Notes: generated by a model from the sequence alone, not told the origin. Shown: positions 1-12,102, counted from the first letter of the stretch. The stretch: DNA of 64,000 bases from Actinospineispora eucalypti (GCA_014208095.1 JACHMT010000005.1:806001-870000); one strand, 5' to 3'. Made by a program: numbers and translations.

Positions 1-13
1 CCATACTCGCCAC

Positions 14-2230
14 TCACGGGTTGCGCTCGCGCAGCGAGCGCAACAACTCCACAGCCGCGTCCGCGATCACCGTCCCCGGCGGGAAGATGGCCGCCGCCCC
101 CGCCTCGCGCAGCGCGTCGAAGTCGCCCGGCGGGATCACCCCGCCGACCACGATCAGCACGTCGTCCGCGCCCAGCTCGGCCAGCTCGTCGCGCAGCGCG
201 GGCACCAGGGTGAGGTGGCCGGCGGCCAGCGAGGACACCCCGACCACGTGCACGTCGGCCTCCACCGCCTGGCGGGCCACCTCGGCCGGGGTCTGGAACA
301 GCGGGCCGACGTCCACGTCGAAGCCCAGGTCGGCGAACGCGGTGGCGATCACCTTCTGCCCCCGGTCGTGGCCGTCCTGGCCCATCTTGGCCACCAGGAT
401 CCGGGGCCGCCGGCCGGTCTGCTCCTCGAACTCGGCGCACGCCGCCTGGGCCGCCTCGATCGAGCTCACCCGGCCATCCCCCTTCCCGGCCTCGTCGCGA
501 TACACACCGGACAGAGTGCGCAACGAGGCGGTGTGCCGGCCGTACACCTTCTCCAGCGCGTCCGAGATCTCGCCGACGGAGGCCTTCGCCCGGGCCGCGT
601 TCACCGCGCAGGCCAGCAGGTTCTGCTCCAGTCCACCGGCCCGGTCGCCGCGCTCAGCCGCTTCCGCCGCGCGGGTCAACGCGTGCAGCGCCGCCTCACA
701 CGCCTCGGTGTCCCGCTCCTCGCGCAGCCGCTTCAGCCGGGCCACCTGCTGGGCCAGCACGTCCGCGTTGTCGATCTTGAGGACGTCGATCGACTCGTCC
801 GCGTCCACCCGGTAGGTGTTCACCCCGATCACCGGCTGGCGGCCGGAGTCGATGCGCGCCTGGGTGCGCGCGGCCGCCTCCTCGACGCGCAGCTTCGGGA
901 TGCCCTCGTCGATGGCCTTGGCCATCCCGCCGGCCTCTTCCACCTCGGTGATGTGCTCCCACGCGCGCCGGGCCAGGTCGTGGGTGAGCTTCTCCACGTA
1001 GTAGCTGCCGCCCCACGGGTCGATCACCCGGGTGGTGCCGGACTCCTGCTGCAGCAGCAGCTGGGTGTTGCGGGCGATTCGGGCGGAGAAGTCGGTGGGC
1101 AGCGCCAGCGCCTCGTCCAGCGCGTTGGTGTGCAGCGACTGGGTGTGGCCCTGGGTGGCGGCCATCGCCTCCACACAGGTGCGCACCACGTTGTTGTAGA
1201 CGTCCTGTGCGGTGAGCGACCAGCCCGAGGTCTGGCTGTGCGTGCGCAGGGACAGCGACTTGGCGTTCTTCGGGCCGAACTGGCGGACCAGCTTGGCCCA
1301 CAGCAGCCGCCCGGCGCGCATCTTGGCGACCTCCATGAAGAAGTTCATGCCGATCGCCCAGAAGAACGACAGCCGGGGCGCGAACGCGTCCACGTCCATG
1401 CCGGCATCGATGCCCGCGCGCAGGTACTCCACCCCGTCGGCCAGCGTGTAGGCCAGCTCCAGGTCGGCGGTCGCCCCGGCCTCCTGGATGTGGTATCCGG
1501 AGATGGAGATCGAGTTGAACTTGGGCATCTTTTGCGAGGTGAAGGAGAAGATGTCCGAGATGATCCGCATCGACGGCTGGGGCGGGTAGATGTAGGTGTT
1601 GCGGACCATGAACTCCTTGAGGATGTCGTTCTGGATGGTCCCCGCGAGCTGCTCCGGCTTCACCCCCTGCTCCTCGGCCGCCACGATGTACAGCGCGAGC
1701 ACCGGGAGCACCGCGCCGTTCATGGTCATCGACACGGACATCTTGTCCAGCGGGATGCCGTCGAACAGCTGGCGCATGTCGTAGATGGAGTCGATGGCCA
1801 CGCCGGCCATGCCGACGTCCCCGGGCACCCGGGGGTGGTCGGAGTCGTAGCCCCGGTGGGTGGGCAGGTCGAACGCGACGGACAGGCCCTTCTGCCCGGC
1901 GGCCAGGTTGCGCCGGTAGAAGGCGTTGGACGCGGAAGCGGTGGAGAACCCGGCGTACTGCCGGACCGTCCACGGCTGGGTGGTGTACATCGCCGGGTAG
2001 GGGCCGCGCAGGTACGGCGCGATGCCCGGGTAGGTGGCCAGGAAGTCCAGCCCGGCGGTGTCGGCGGCGGTGTACAGCGCGGGCACCTCGATGCCCTCCG
2101 GGGTGAGCCAGGACCGCTCGCCGGGGTCGCCCCCGGTCTGCTCCCGGACCAGCTCGGTCCACTGCTTCTCCGCCTCGGGCGCGGCGCCGAACTCCTCGAA
2201 CGGCAGGCCGCCGAAGTCAGGGATGGTCAC
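14..2230 (-). CDS. mutB: methylmalonyl-CoA mutase large (catalytic) subunit
   Basis: Cytosolic B12 enzyme that interconverts methylmalonyl-CoA and succinyl-CoA in propionate metabolism. The 738-residue product has the long N-terminal TIM-barrel substrate domain ([16 protein letters not shown] near residue 70) and a C-terminal cobalamin domain with the D-x-H-x-x-G motif (DGHDRG, about 619-624); the His is the lower axial ligand, so this is the catalytic subunit. I place the start at the GTG whose GTGA overlaps the mutA stop by 4 bp; an upstream in-frame extension only reads through mutA. A reverse-strand ATG at bases 4-2 may start the next gene, possibly the mutase chaperone, but only 4 nt are visible. 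Confidence 0.96.
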   Translation of the reverse strand: MTIPDFGGLPFEEFGAAPEAEKQWTELVREQTGGDPGERSWLTPEGIEVPALYTAADTAGLDFLATYPGIAPYLRGPYPAMYTTQPWTVRQYAGFSTASASNAFYRRNLAAGQKGLSVAFDLPTHRGYDSDHPRVPGDVGMAGVAIDSIYDMRQLFDGIPLDKMSVSMTMNGAVLPVLALYIVAAEEQGVKPEQLAGTIQNDILKEFMVRNTYIYPPQPSMRIISDIFSFTSQKMPKFNSISISGYHIQEAGATADLELAYTLADGVEYLRAGIDAGMDVDAFAPRLSFFWAIGMNFFMEVAKMRAGRLLWAKLVRQFGPKNAKSLSLRTHSQTSGWSLTAQDVYNNVVRTCVEAMAATQGHTQSLHTNALDEALALPTDFSARIARNTQLLLQQESGTTRVIDPWGGSYYVEKLTHDLARRAWEHITEVEEAGGMAKAIDEGIPKLRVEEAAARTQARIDSGRQPVIGVNTYRVDADESIDVLKIDNADVLAQQVARLKRLREERDTEACEAALHALTRAAEAAERGDRAGGLEQNLLACAVNAARAKASVGEISDALEKVYGRHTASLRTLSGVYRDEAGKGDGRVSSIEAAQAACAEFEEQTGRRPRILVAKMGQDGHDRGQKVIATAFADLGFDVDVGPLFQTPAEVARQAVEADVHVVGVSSLAAGHLTLVPALRDELAELGADDVLIVVGGVIPPGDFDALREAGAAAIFPPGTVIADAAVELLRSLRERNP

Positions 2231-4092
2231 TTCGCTACCCCCAGTTCGTCCAGCACGGCGGTGAGCACCTCGACGGCGTCGCAGCCAGCGAACACGTAGC
2301 CGTCCGCGGTTGACGTACCCGGTTTCCCGGCCAGGATCACCTTGGTCGCGCCGGCCGTTCGCAACGCCTCGGCGACCGGGCCGGCGGACTCCGCGTAGCT
2401 GGGGTCCGCGCCGCACAGGCAGGCGACCGGGGTCCCGGCCTCGGCGAACGCCGCCGCCAGCTCCTCCGGGGTGCCGGCCGCCGACGGGGTGTCCAGGCCG
2501 CCGGCCTGGAACAGGTTGGTGGCGAACCCGACCCGGGCGGTCGCGGACGCGGCCGAGCCCAGGGTGGCCAGGAACACCCCCGGCCGGGCGCCGGTGGCCG
2601 CGACGTGTGCGTCGGCGCGGTCGCGCAGCGCTTCGAACGCCGCCGCCCGGCGCACCCTGGGCAACAGACCCCGAGGGGCGGGGCGCGGGTCCGGGGTGCG
2701 GTTTGGCAGCTTCTCGGTCAGGTTCGGGAACTCGCTGACGCCGAGCACGGGTTCCTTCCGGGTGGCCAGCCGGCGCTCCCGCTTGCCCCAGGTGGCGGCC
2801 AGTGCCTCGGCCAGCGAGCCGTCGCGCAGCGCGGTGGCCACCCCGCCGGCCCGTTCGATCTCGGTGAACGCCGACCAGGCCCGCCGGGCCAGGTCGGCGG
2901 TGAGCCGCTCCACGTACCACGAACCGCCGGCCGGGTCGACCACCCTGGCCAGGTGCGACTCGGCGATCAGCAGCGACTGGGTGTTGCGCGCGATGCGCCG
3001 GGAGAACGGGTCGGGCAGGCCGAGCGCGGCGTCGAACGGCGGCACGGTGACCGAGTCGGCGCCTCCGACCCCGGCACCGAAGCAGGCCAGCGTGCCGCGC
3101 AGCATGTTCACCCACGGGTCACGGGCGGTGACCATGACCTCGGAGCCGACCACGTGCTGGCGCTGCGCGGCCTGCTCACCGGTGACCCCGCACTCCCGGG
3201 CCACCCTGGCCCACAGCCCGCGCGCGGCGCGCAGCTTGGCGATGGTGGCGAACTGGTCGGCGGTGGCCGCGTAGCGGAACTCCAGCTGGCGCAGCGCGTC
3301 GGCGGTGCTCAGCCCGGATTCGGTGAGCGCGCGCAGGTAGGCCACCCCGGCGGCGAGGGAGTAGGCCAGTTCCTGGGCGTCCTCGGCGCCGGCATTGTGC
3401 ACGGGGGTGGCGTCCACCGAGATCGCCCGCAGGTTCGGCCAGTCCCGGGCGCACCGGCCGGCCAGCTCCGCGGCGGTGCGCAGTGCGGCGTCCACGTCCA
3501 GCTCGGCGTCCCGGCCGGCCAGCCAGCCGAAGGGGTCGGCGCCCAGCACTCCGGTCAGCGCGTCCCCGGGGACCTCGCGCCGCCGGGCCAGGTCGACCAG
3601 GTCCCGCGCGGCGGCCTCGGTGTGTTCCGGCCCGGCGTCCAGCGCGATCGGGGCCATGTCCAGCAGCACGTCGGCGAGCACGGTGGGCAGGGAGCCGGGC
3701 GGCAGCGCGCCCTCGCCGAGCACCAGCCACAGCGAGGTGACCCCGTTCTCCAGGTCGGCCAGCACCGCCTCGGCGGTGGCCGCCTGGTCCGGGTCGGCGT
3801 GCCGCTGGCGCAGGTCCCAGCCGTCCGGGTTGGCGCCGAGCGGGCGGGCGCCGCGCACGAACGGGTCCACCCCGGGCACGCCGGCGCCTTCCGGCGCGTC
3901 CTCGGCGGTGTACAACGGAGCGATGGTCACGCCGTCGCCGAGCCTCGTGGCCAGCAGCTCCTCGACCGGGCCGGTGTGGTCCTCCGGCAGCCGGCCGGAC
4001 TTGCGGAGCACCCCCGCGATGAGCTCGCGCCACTGCTCACGGGTGGCCGGCGGAAACTCGTCGGCCAGCGCCAACGTCGACGGCTGTGTCAT
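2227..4092 (-). CDS. mutA: methylmalonyl-CoA mutase small subunit
   Basis: Non-catalytic partner of MutB in the heterodimer. The 621-residue product resembles the large subunit along its length (mutase barrel, then a flavodoxin-like C-terminal domain), but where MutB has D-x-H-x-x-G this protein reads [13 protein letters not shown], so the cobalamin-binding His is missing, as usual for MutA. The last codons run into the mutB start (GTGA overlap), indicating translational coupling. The TetR gene ends 62 bp upstream on the same strand, so the three may be cotranscribed. Start is ATG; no strong Shine-Dalgarno is visible. Confidence 0.95.
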   Translation of the reverse strand: MTQPSTLALADEFPPATREQWRELIAGVLRKSGRLPEDHTGPVEELLATRLGDGVTIAPLYTAEDAPEGAGVPGVDPFVRGARPLGANPDGWDLRQRHADPDQAATAEAVLADLENGVTSLWLVLGEGALPPGSLPTVLADVLLDMAPIALDAGPEHTEAAARDLVDLARRREVPGDALTGVLGADPFGWLAGRDAELDVDAALRTAAELAGRCARDWPNLRAISVDATPVHNAGAEDAQELAYSLAAGVAYLRALTESGLSTADALRQLEFRYAATADQFATIAKLRAARGLWARVARECGVTGEQAAQRQHVVGSEVMVTARDPWVNMLRGTLACFGAGVGGADSVTVPPFDAALGLPDPFSRRIARNTQSLLIAESHLARVVDPAGGSWYVERLTADLARRAWSAFTEIERAGGVATALRDGSLAEALAATWGKRERRLATRKEPVLGVSEFPNLTEKLPNRTPDPRPAPRGLLPRVRRAAAFEALRDRADAHVAATGARPGVFLATLGSAASATARVGFATNLFQAGGLDTPSAAGTPEELAAAFAEAGTPVACLCGADPSYAESAGPVAEALRTAGATKVILAGKPGTSTADGYVFAGCDAVEVLTAVLDELGVAK

Positions 4093-4154
4093 ATCGATAC
4101 TTTAGGGTGCGAGTGTTCCCCCGGCGACGCGGACGCCGCCAGATGTGGTGAGTG

Positions 4155-4775
4155 CTACTCCGCTTCCAGGGCCGGTCCGAGGATCAGGGCCATCAGCCGG
4201 GCGAACAGGTCGTCGGGCACCGCCGCCGGTTCGATGCCGCCCTCCATGGCCAGCCCGTTGGAGATGGCCAGGATGGTCACCGTCAGCTCCTCCGCACTGA
4301 GCGGCAGCTCGACGCCCCGGGCCTCGGCCAGCCGGGTGATCTGGCGGGCGACGGCGGCCCGGTTCTCCCGGCGGCGCCGGGCCAGCTCCTCGCGCATCTC
4401 CGCGTCCCGCCGGGCCAGCCCGATGTACTCGAACAGCAGGTTCTGCCAGGTGCCGTCGGCGTGGATGGCCGCGACCAGGCTGTGCCCGATGGCCTGCACC
4501 GCCACGTTCAGGTCGGGCACCATCTCGAACGCCTTGATCGCGTCGGCCAGGCGCTGGCTGACCTGCTCGTCCATCAGCGCCAGGATCAGCTCGTCCTTGC
4601 TGGCGAAGTTGGAGTAGACGGCACCCTTGGTCAGCTGTGCGGCCTCGGCGATGTCGGTCACCGAGGAGGACGCGATGCCCTTCGCGGCGAACACCGCGGC
4701 GGCGGCATCCAACACCCGCCGGCGAGTTTCCTCCCGCGTCGGCCGGGTGCGCCCGCTCAGTGATCTGCTTGCCAC
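4155..4775 (-). CDS. TetR/AcrR-family transcriptional regulator
   Basis: DNA-binding repressor of 206 residues, typical length. The N-terminal HTH is clear at about residues 14-60 (TRRRVLDAAAAVFAAKG, then LTKGAVYSNFASKDEL); the C-terminal ligand-binding half is variable and its effector cannot be guessed. Start is GTG with a weak ribosome site. It is divergent from the secreted lipase gene, and the 150-bp gap holds a perfect 20-bp palindrome at 4889-4908, its likely operator. It also lies upstream of mutAB on the same strand, so it may affect them too; no similar palindrome is seen in front of mutA. Confidence 0.9.
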   Translation of the reverse strand: MASRSLSGRTRPTREETRRRVLDAAAAVFAAKGIASSSVTDIAEAAQLTKGAVYSNFASKDELILALMDEQVSQRLADAIKAFEMVPDLNVAVQAIGHSLVAAIHADGTWQNLLFEYIGLARRDAEMREELARRRRENRAAVARQITRLAEARGVELPLSAEELTVTILAISNGLAMEGGIEPAAVPDDLFARLMALILGPALEAE

Positions 4776-4851
4776 GGGGTCAGGCTAACAAGTTCGGCAA
4801 CGCTGTGTGACCAGGCTTTATACCCACTGGAATGTAAACCTCCCGGAGATC

Positions 4852-4879
4852 TTGACGGTGGCGGTCTCGGCGCCATACT
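4852..4879 (+). promoter_or_regulatory. candidate promoter of the secreted lipase gene
   Basis: TTGACG (4852-4857), a 16-bp spacer and CATACT (4874-4879) form a plausible sigma-70-type promoter on the plus strand. The predicted transcription start at about 4886 lies just before the TetR palindrome, a layout suited to repression. Inferred from sequence only. Confidence 0.5.
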
Positions 4880-4888
4880 TGGGCGCAC

Positions 4889-4908
4889 TCGATACCGATC
4901 GGTATCGA
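4889..4908. promoter_or_regulatory. perfect 20-bp palindrome, probable TetR operator
   Basis: TCGATACCGATCGGTATCGA equals its own reverse complement. It sits between the divergent TetR gene and the lipase gene, directly downstream of the candidate promoter and 6 bp before the AGGAGG-like ribosome site of the lipase. Such symmetry and position fit a TetR dimer site. Confidence 0.7.
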
Positions 4909-4926
4909 AAAAACGGAGGTCCCCGA

Positions 4927-5808
4927 ATGCGCTCCGCCCTGGCGCTCGTCACCCTGTTCGCCGCCCTGCTCGTCGCCTCGGGTCCGCCCGCGGTGGCGGC
5001 CGCCACCGCCTCCGGCGGCCTGGACGACCGGGGCTGTCGGCCGTCCGAGCGGCATCCCTCGCCGGTGGTGCTGCTGCACGGGCTGGGCGGGAACGGGCCG
5101 GGCAACCTGGGTCCGCTGGGCCGGCGACTGGCCGGCGAGGGCTACTGCGCCTACCAGCTGACCTACGGGCAGCCGGTGCCCGGGGTGCCGGTCGGCGGCC
5201 TGAACAGGATCGAGGAGTCGGCCCGGGAGATCGGCGAGTTCATCGAGCGGGTCAGGGCGGACACCGGCGCGTCGAAGGTCGACATCGTCGGCCACTCCGA
5301 GGGCGGGTTCCTGTCGCTGTACGTGCCGAAGAAGCTGGGCATCGCCCGGAAGGTGGACACGGTCGTGGCCCTGGCACCCCCCACCCACGGGACCACCTTC
5401 GGCGGGCTGGTCAGCGTCGCGGACACCGCCCAGCAGCGGGAGCTGGTGGACCGGGTGCTGCGGCAGTCCGGCTGCCAGGCCTGCCCGCAGCTGCTCCCCG
5501 GCGGCTCGGCGGTGCGCGAGCTGGACGACGGCCCGATCGCCCAGGACGGGATCGCGTACACGGTGATCGCCACCCGGGCCGACGCGCTGGTCACTCCGCA
5601 CGAGAGCGAGCTGCTGGGCACCGAGGAGACCGCGTTTATCCGCGAGCGGGGGGTGCACAACCTCTACGTGCAGGACGAGGTGCCGGTGGATGCGGTCGGG
5701 CACATCGGGCTGGCCTACGACGAGGCGGTGCACCGGATGGTGCTGAACGCTCTCGACCCCGACCGCGCCGAGCCGCTGCCGCCGGTGAGTGCCGGCGTGC
5801 CGCTCTAG
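4927..5808 (+). CDS. secreted lipase/esterase, alpha/beta hydrolase
   Basis: Exported hydrolase of 293 residues. A signal peptide is evident (MRSALALVTLFAALLVASG, Ala-rich cleavage region near residue 25). The mature part shows VVLLHGLGG (oxyanion-hole region) and the nucleophile elbow GHSEGG around residue 125, as in actinobacterial EstA/LipA-type lipases; the late motif DAVGHIGLAYD supplies the likely catalytic His. The start is the ATG after GGAGG at 4915-4919; the frame is open further upstream but that part crosses the promoter and palindrome. The stop codon abuts that of convergent treZ with no spacer. Substrate not predictable. Confidence 0.9.
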   Translation: MRSALALVTLFAALLVASGPPAVAAATASGGLDDRGCRPSERHPSPVVLLHGLGGNGPGNLGPLGRRLAGEGYCAYQLTYGQPVPGVPVGGLNRIEESAREIGEFIERVRADTGASKVDIVGHSEGGFLSLYVPKKLGIARKVDTVVALAPPTHGTTFGGLVSVADTAQQRELVDRVLRQSGCQACPQLLPGGSAVRELDDGPIAQDGIAYTVIATRADALVTPHESELLGTEETAFIRERGVHNLYVQDEVPVDAVGHIGLAYDEAVHRMVLNALDPDRAEPLPPVSAGVPL

Positions 5809-7545
<1,737 letters not shown>

Positions 7546-7650
7546 GTGGACCAACCCTAGTGCTCTCAGGCTCGTGACTTCCTTCACTCCTTAGAGCACA
7601 GGTGGTAATGAAATTAGGTACGAGACGTTCTCTATGGCATGCTATCTCGC

Positions 7651-9306
7651 ATGTCAGGTACGAATGGCCAGCAGCGCGCCGGGGGCTGGGCGCTCCCGTT
7701 GGTCGTGCTGATCGTCGGCATGTTCATGTCCGTCCTGGACACCAGCATCGTGAACGTGGCCATTCCCCGCATGCAGTCCGAGCTGGGCGCCAGCACCGAC
7801 GACATCAAGTGGGTGGTCACCGGGTACACCCTCGCCCTCGGCGTGATCGTGCCGCTGAGCGGCTGGCTGGGGGAGCGTTTCGGGCAGACCACCGTCTACC
7901 TGAGCTCGCTGCTCGGCTTCACCGCCGCGTCGGCGCTGTGCGGCATGGCGTGGAGCCTGGACAGCATGATCGCCTTCCGCATCCTGCAGGCGATCCCCGG
8001 CGGCGTGCTGCCGGTCGTCACGATGACCCTGCTCTACCGGATCGTGCCGAAGGAGCGCATCGGCGCGGCCATGGGCATGTACGGCCTGGGCGTGGTGTTC
8101 GCGCCCGCGCTGGGCCCGACCCTGGGCGGCTACCTGGTCGAGTACGTCAACTGGCGGCTGATCTTCTACATCAACGTGCCGGTCGGCATCCTCGGTGCCA
8201 TTGCCGCGTTCGTCGTCTTCCCCCGGATCAGGCCGACCAGCTGGCCCAAGTTCGACCTGTGGGGCTTCCTGACCATCGCGTACGGCCTGTTCGCCCTGCT
8301 GCTGGCCACCGACAAGGGCCAGGACTGGGGCTGGACCAGCTACCCGATCCTCATCCTGCTGGTCTCCAGCGCGCTCAGCCTGGCGCTGTTCGTGGTCGTC
8401 GAGCTCGAGTCGGCCAACCCGCTGATCGACGTGCGGATCTTCAAGGTGTGGCCCTACACCAACTCCCTGATCCTCATCTCGGTGATCTCGATCGGGCTGT
8501 TCACCACGCTGTACTACGTGCCGCAGTTCCTCCAGGTCACCCAGGGCATGCAGGCGTTCGACGCCGGCCTGGTGCTGATGCCCTCGGCGCTGGTGATGGT
8601 GGTGCTCATGCCGATCGCCGGGCGGCTGTACGACCGGTTCGGGCCGCGCTGGCCGGCGACCATCGGGCTGGCGATCACCGCGATCGGCACCTACCTGATG
8701 ACCTCGATCACGCCGGACACCCCGCGCCACGTGCTGATCATGTGGACCGCGCTGCGCAACGTGGGCGTCGGCATGTCCATGATGCCGATCATGACCGCCG
8801 GGGTGGCCGCGCTGGCCACCAGCCGGGTGGGCTCGGGCAGCGCGATGAACAACGTCGCGCAGCGGGTCTCGTCCAGCCTCGGCCTGGCCATCTTCGGCGG
8901 CATGCTGACCTACCAGCAGGCCCAGCTGATGAGCGACCGCGGCGGCCTGTACTCCACCGGCGCCAACGGCCTCAGCGCGATCACCCAGGCCGCTGAGCAG
9001 GGTCCCGCCGGGCTGTACCCGATCTACATGAAGCTGTCCGCGAGCGTGCTGACCACCACCTACGCCAACCTGTTCCTGGTGGTCACGGTGCTCTGCGCGA
9101 TCGGCGTCGGGCTCGCCCTGCTGCTGCGCCACGGCCCGGCCAAGCCGGTGGAGGAAGCCCCGGCACCCGCGCCCGCGCCGGCGGCCCCGGCCGAGGAGCG
9201 GCGGCCCACCCCGGTGCCCGCGCAGTCCCGCAAGCCCAGCCGGGAGGAAACCCTGGACCGGCTGGACGAGCAGTCCGCCCAGGCGGCGGCGGGCGTGCAC
9301 GTCTGA
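7651..9306 (+). CDS. DHA2-family (EmrB/QacA) MFS drug exporter
   Basis: Proton-coupled efflux pump of the 14-helix class. The 551-residue protein begins with a hydrophobic helix containing VLDTSIVNVAIP, the DHA2 motif C region, followed by WVVTGYTLALGVIVPLSGWLGERFG (motif A region); alternating hydrophobic segments continue to about residue 500. The C-terminal tail (roughly 500-551) is a Pro/Ala-rich cytoplasmic extension that starts PVEEAPAPAP. An in-frame ATG four codons upstream (7639) is the alternative start; neither has a good ribosome site. Divergent from treZ. Cargo unknown. Confidence 0.93.
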   Translation: MSGTNGQQRAGGWALPLVVLIVGMFMSVLDTSIVNVAIPRMQSELGASTDDIKWVVTGYTLALGVIVPLSGWLGERFGQTTVYLSSLLGFTAASALCGMAWSLDSMIAFRILQAIPGGVLPVVTMTLLYRIVPKERIGAAMGMYGLGVVFAPALGPTLGGYLVEYVNWRLIFYINVPVGILGAIAAFVVFPRIRPTSWPKFDLWGFLTIAYGLFALLLATDKGQDWGWTSYPILILLVSSALSLALFVVVELESANPLIDVRIFKVWPYTNSLILISVISIGLFTTLYYVPQFLQVTQGMQAFDAGLVLMPSALVMVVLMPIAGRLYDRFGPRWPATIGLAITAIGTYLMTSITPDTPRHVLIMWTALRNVGVGMSMMPIMTAGVAALATSRVGSGSAMNNVAQRVSSSLGLAIFGGMLTYQQAQLMSDRGGLYSTGANGLSAITQAAEQGPAGLYPIYMKLSASVLTTTYANLFLVVTVLCAIGVGLALLLRHGPAKPVEEAPAPAPAPAAPAEERRPTPVPAQSRKPSREETLDRLDEQSAQAAAGVHV

Positions 9307-9352
9307 CCAGTGACCCCCGCCCCATACGATTCGGGCAACGAGGGGGGAATCG

Positions 9353-10126
9353 ATGGGCGCGGCGACCACCGGCCACACGGCGGTGCGGTTCACCGGGGTG
9401 ACCAAGGCCTTCGCCGGCGGCGTGCTCGCACTGGACGGCGTTGACCTGCGGGTGGTGGGCGGGGAGTTCGTCGGGGTGGTCGGCCCGTCCGGCTGCGGGA
9501 AGAGCACGTTGCTGCGCCTGGCCGCCGGGTTGGCCGCCCCCACCGGCGGCCGGATCACGGTGAGCTCCGACCGGGTCGGGTTCGTCTTCCAGGACCCGAC
9601 GCTGCTGCCCTGGCGCGGCGCGCTGGCCAACGTCGCGCTGCCGGCCGAGCTGCGCCGGCTGCCCAAGGCGGAGCGGCTGGCCCGGGCCAGGCGGGCGCTG
9701 GAGACGGTGGGGCTCACCGGTTTCGAGAAGGTACTGCCGGCCCAGCTCTCCGGCGGCATGCGCATGCGGGTGTCCCTGGCCAGGGCGCTGGTGTTCGAGC
9801 CGGACGTGTTCCTCTTCGACGAGCCATTCGGCGCGCTGGACGAGATCACCCGGCTGCGCCTGCAGGAGGAGCTGCGCCGGATGGCCGATGACGCCGGGTT
9901 CAGCAGCCTGTTCGTGACCCACTCGGTGCCCGAGGCGGTCTACCTGGCCGACCGGGTGGTGGTGATGTCCGCGCGGCCGGGCCGGATCGTGGCGGAGATC
10001 GACATCCCGTTCGGCCGTCCCCGGCCGCCGGAGCTGCGTTTCGATCCCCGGTTCGGCGCCACCGCCGCCGAGGTCTCGGCCGCCCTGGTCGACGGGGCCG
10101 CGACCGCCCCGGCGGACCGGGCGTGA
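9353..10126 (+). CDS. ABC transporter ATP-binding protein, nitrate/sulfonate/taurine type
   Basis: ATPase subunit of an importer similar to SsuB/TauB. Walker A is GPSGCGKST (about residues 45-53), the Q-loop is FVFQDPTLLPW, the signature LSGGMRMRVSLARAL and Walker B FLFDEPFGALDE, followed by the switch-region THSVPEA. 257 residues, complete. A GAGGGGGG stretch precedes the ATG. The stop codon overlaps the GTG of the permease gene (GTGA), and the lipoprotein gene follows, so this is a three-gene operon. Confidence 0.94.
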   Translation: MGAATTGHTAVRFTGVTKAFAGGVLALDGVDLRVVGGEFVGVVGPSGCGKSTLLRLAAGLAAPTGGRITVSSDRVGFVFQDPTLLPWRGALANVALPAELRRLPKAERLARARRALETVGLTGFEKVLPAQLSGGMRMRVSLARALVFEPDVFLFDEPFGALDEITRLRLQEELRRMADDAGFSSLFVTHSVPEAVYLADRVVVMSARPGRIVAEIDIPFGRPRPPELRFDPRFGATAAEVSAALVDGAATAPADRA

Positions 10127-10935
10127 GCCGGGCCCGCGCGGTGGCGCGCGCCGTGCTGCCGGTGCTTACCGCCGTGCTGGCTTTCCTCGGCGTGTGGCTG
10201 TTCGTCAGCTACGTGCTGCTGACCCCGGAGCGCCGGCAGATCCTGGTGCCGCCGCCGCAGGACGTGCTGACCCGGTCGCTGCTGGACTGGTCGCGGCTGC
10301 GGCCGATGCTCCGGGCGCTGCTGCTGGACGTGCAGATCTCCATGCTCGGCCTGCTCATCGCCTGCGTGCTCGGGGTGGCCGCCGCGATCGTGATGAGCCA
10401 GTCGTCCTGGTTGGAGCGCGGCCTCTACCCGTTCGCCATCGTGTTGCAGACGGTGCCCATCCTGGCGATCGTGCCGCTCATCGGGCTCTGGTTCAGCTAC
10501 GGGTTCGCCGGCCGGATCGTGGTGTGCGTGATCATCGCGGTGTTCCCGATGATCGCCAACACGCTGTTCGGCATCCACTCCGTGGAGCGCGGGGCGCACG
10601 ACCTGTTCACCCTGAACCGGGCCAGCCGCTGGCAGCGCCTGGTCAAGCTGCAGCTGCCGGCGGCGCTGCCGTCCATGTTCGCCGGGCTGCGCATCTCCGC
10701 CGGGCTGTCGGTGATCGGCGCGCTGGTGGGTGACTTCTTCTTCGTGCAGGGACAGCCCGGGCTGGGCACCCTGCTCTCCGTTTACATCTCCCGGGTGAGC
10801 TCCACCGACCTGTTCGCCGCGATCATGCTCTCCTCGCTGTACGGTATCGTGATCTTCAGCCTGTTCACCGGCCTGACCGGCCTGGTGATCGGCTCGTGGT
10901 ACCGGGGCGCGCGCACCACCCGCGAGGAGAACTGA
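10123..10935 (+). CDS. ABC transporter permease, nitrate/sulfonate/taurine type
   Basis: Membrane channel of the same importer. 270 residues with about six hydrophobic segments and the inner-membrane-permease EAA-like loop near residue 165 (RASRWQRLVKLQLPAALPSMFAGLRIS). The GTG start overlaps the ATPase stop by 4 bp, so translation is probably coupled. The lipoprotein gene begins 18 bp after its stop, preceded by GAGGGGAG. Confidence 0.93.
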   Translation: MSRARAVARAVLPVLTAVLAFLGVWLFVSYVLLTPERRQILVPPPQDVLTRSLLDWSRLRPMLRALLLDVQISMLGLLIACVLGVAAAIVMSQSSWLERGLYPFAIVLQTVPILAIVPLIGLWFSYGFAGRIVVCVIIAVFPMIANTLFGIHSVERGAHDLFTLNRASRWQRLVKLQLPAALPSMFAGLRISAGLSVIGALVGDFFFVQGQPGLGTLLSVYISRVSSTDLFAAIMLSSLYGIVIFSLFTGLTGLVIGSWYRGARTTREEN

Positions 10936-10953
10936 GGCCCGAGGGGAGCGTTC

Positions 10954-12102
10954 ATGCGGCGGACCCGTCTGGTCGTCGTGCTGGTCGGCCTGGTGCTCGC
11001 CGGATGCTCCGGCCCCGGTCCTTCCGCCGGCTCGTCGTCGGGGCTGCCACCGGCTCCGGAGGGGCAACGGCTGGCCGGTGTGTGCCCGGAGACCGTCGTG
11101 GTGCAGCAGAACTGGGAGCCAGAGGCGGAGTACGCCGGGGTGTACGCGCTGGTCGGCCCCGGCTACACGGTGGACGCGGACCGCAAGCGGGTGTCCGGCC
11201 CGCTGGTCGTGGGCGGCCGGGACACCGGGGTGCGCATCGAGATCAGGGCCGGCGGAGCGGCCATCGGTTTCGGTGCGATCAGCGCGCAGATGTACCTGGA
11301 TCGCTCGATCACCCTGGGCATGATCGGTACGGACGGCGCCATCAAGAGCTCGGCCGGCCAGCCGGTCACCGCGGTGATCTCGCAGATGGCGAAGAGCCCG
11401 CAGATCATCATGTGGGACCCGGCCAGCCACCCGGACTGGCGCACCATCGCCGACATCGGGCGCTCGGACGCCACCGTGGTCGTCCAGAAGGACGCCCTCT
11501 ACGCCCAGCTGCTGGTGGAGAGGGGCCTGCTGCGGGCCGACCAGATCGACCAGGGGCACACCGGCTCCGCCGTCCGGTTCGTGGCCGACCCGACGATCGC
11601 CGAACAGGGCTACGCGACCGCCGAGCCGTACGTGTTCCAGCACGAGGTGCCCAGCTGGGGCAAACCGGTGCGCTACCAGCTGCTGTCCGACGTGGGTTTC
11701 AGCATCTATCCGGACGCGCTGTCCGTGCGCACCGGTGACCTGCCCGCCCTCGCGCCCTGCCTGCGCCGGCTGGTCCCCGTTCTGCAGCGGGCGCAGGTCG
11801 ACTACATGGCCGCGCCGGGCCCGGTGAACCGCCTGATCGCCGACCTGGTGACCCGCTACGCCGACGGCTGGAGCTACTCGATCGGCGTGGCCGACTACGC
11901 CACCCGGGTCATGCGGGAGCAGGGCATCGTGGCCAACGACGCCAGCGGCCCGCTGGGCGGCATGGACCCCTCCCGGGTGCAGGCCACCATCGACACCTTC
12001 GCACCGGTAGTGGCCCGCTCCGGCGGCCGGCCGAAACCCGGCCTGACCGCCGCCGACATCGCCACCAACCAGTTCCTGGACCCGTCGATCCGGCTTCCGT
12101 GA
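10954..12102 (+). CDS. ABC transporter substrate-binding lipoprotein (NMT1/SsuA-like)
   Basis: Captures the substrate outside the cell and delivers it to the permease. The 382-residue precursor has a short signal peptide and a lipobox LAGC (residues 15-18), so Cys18 should be lipidated. The mature part looks like the two-lobed NMT1/THI5-like family (GFGAISAQMYLDRSITLGMIGTDGAIK, later GYATAEPYVF). Genes of this class import nitrate, alkanesulfonates, taurine or thiamine precursors; no sulfonate mono-oxygenase or nitrate reductase lies nearby to choose among them. Confidence 0.88.
   Translation: MRRTRLVVVLVGLVLAGCSGPGPSAGSSSGLPPAPEGQRLAGVCPETVVVQQNWEPEAEYAGVYALVGPGYTVDADRKRVSGPLVVGGRDTGVRIEIRAGGAAIGFGAISAQMYLDRSITLGMIGTDGAIKSSAGQPVTAVISQMAKSPQIIMWDPASHPDWRTIADIGRSDATVVVQKDALYAQLLVERGLLRADQIDQGHTGSAVRFVADPTIAEQGYATAEPYVFQHEVPSWGKPVRYQLLSDVGFSIYPDALSVRTGDLPALAPCLRRLVPVLQRAQVDYMAAPGPVNRLIADLVTRYADGWSYSIGVADYATRVMREQGIVANDASGPLGGMDPSRVQATIDTFAPVVARSGGRPKPGLTAADIATNQFLDPSIRLP

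Noticed and set aside
1-13. Next gene downstream of mutB (possible mutase chaperone)
   Set aside because: Only a reverse-strand ATG and one base lie inside the window; no product can be supported.
2231-3115. Long N-terminal extension of MutB
   Set aside because: The extension lies entirely inside mutA in another frame and is Arg/Gly-rich; the GTG at 2230 gives the family's normal length.
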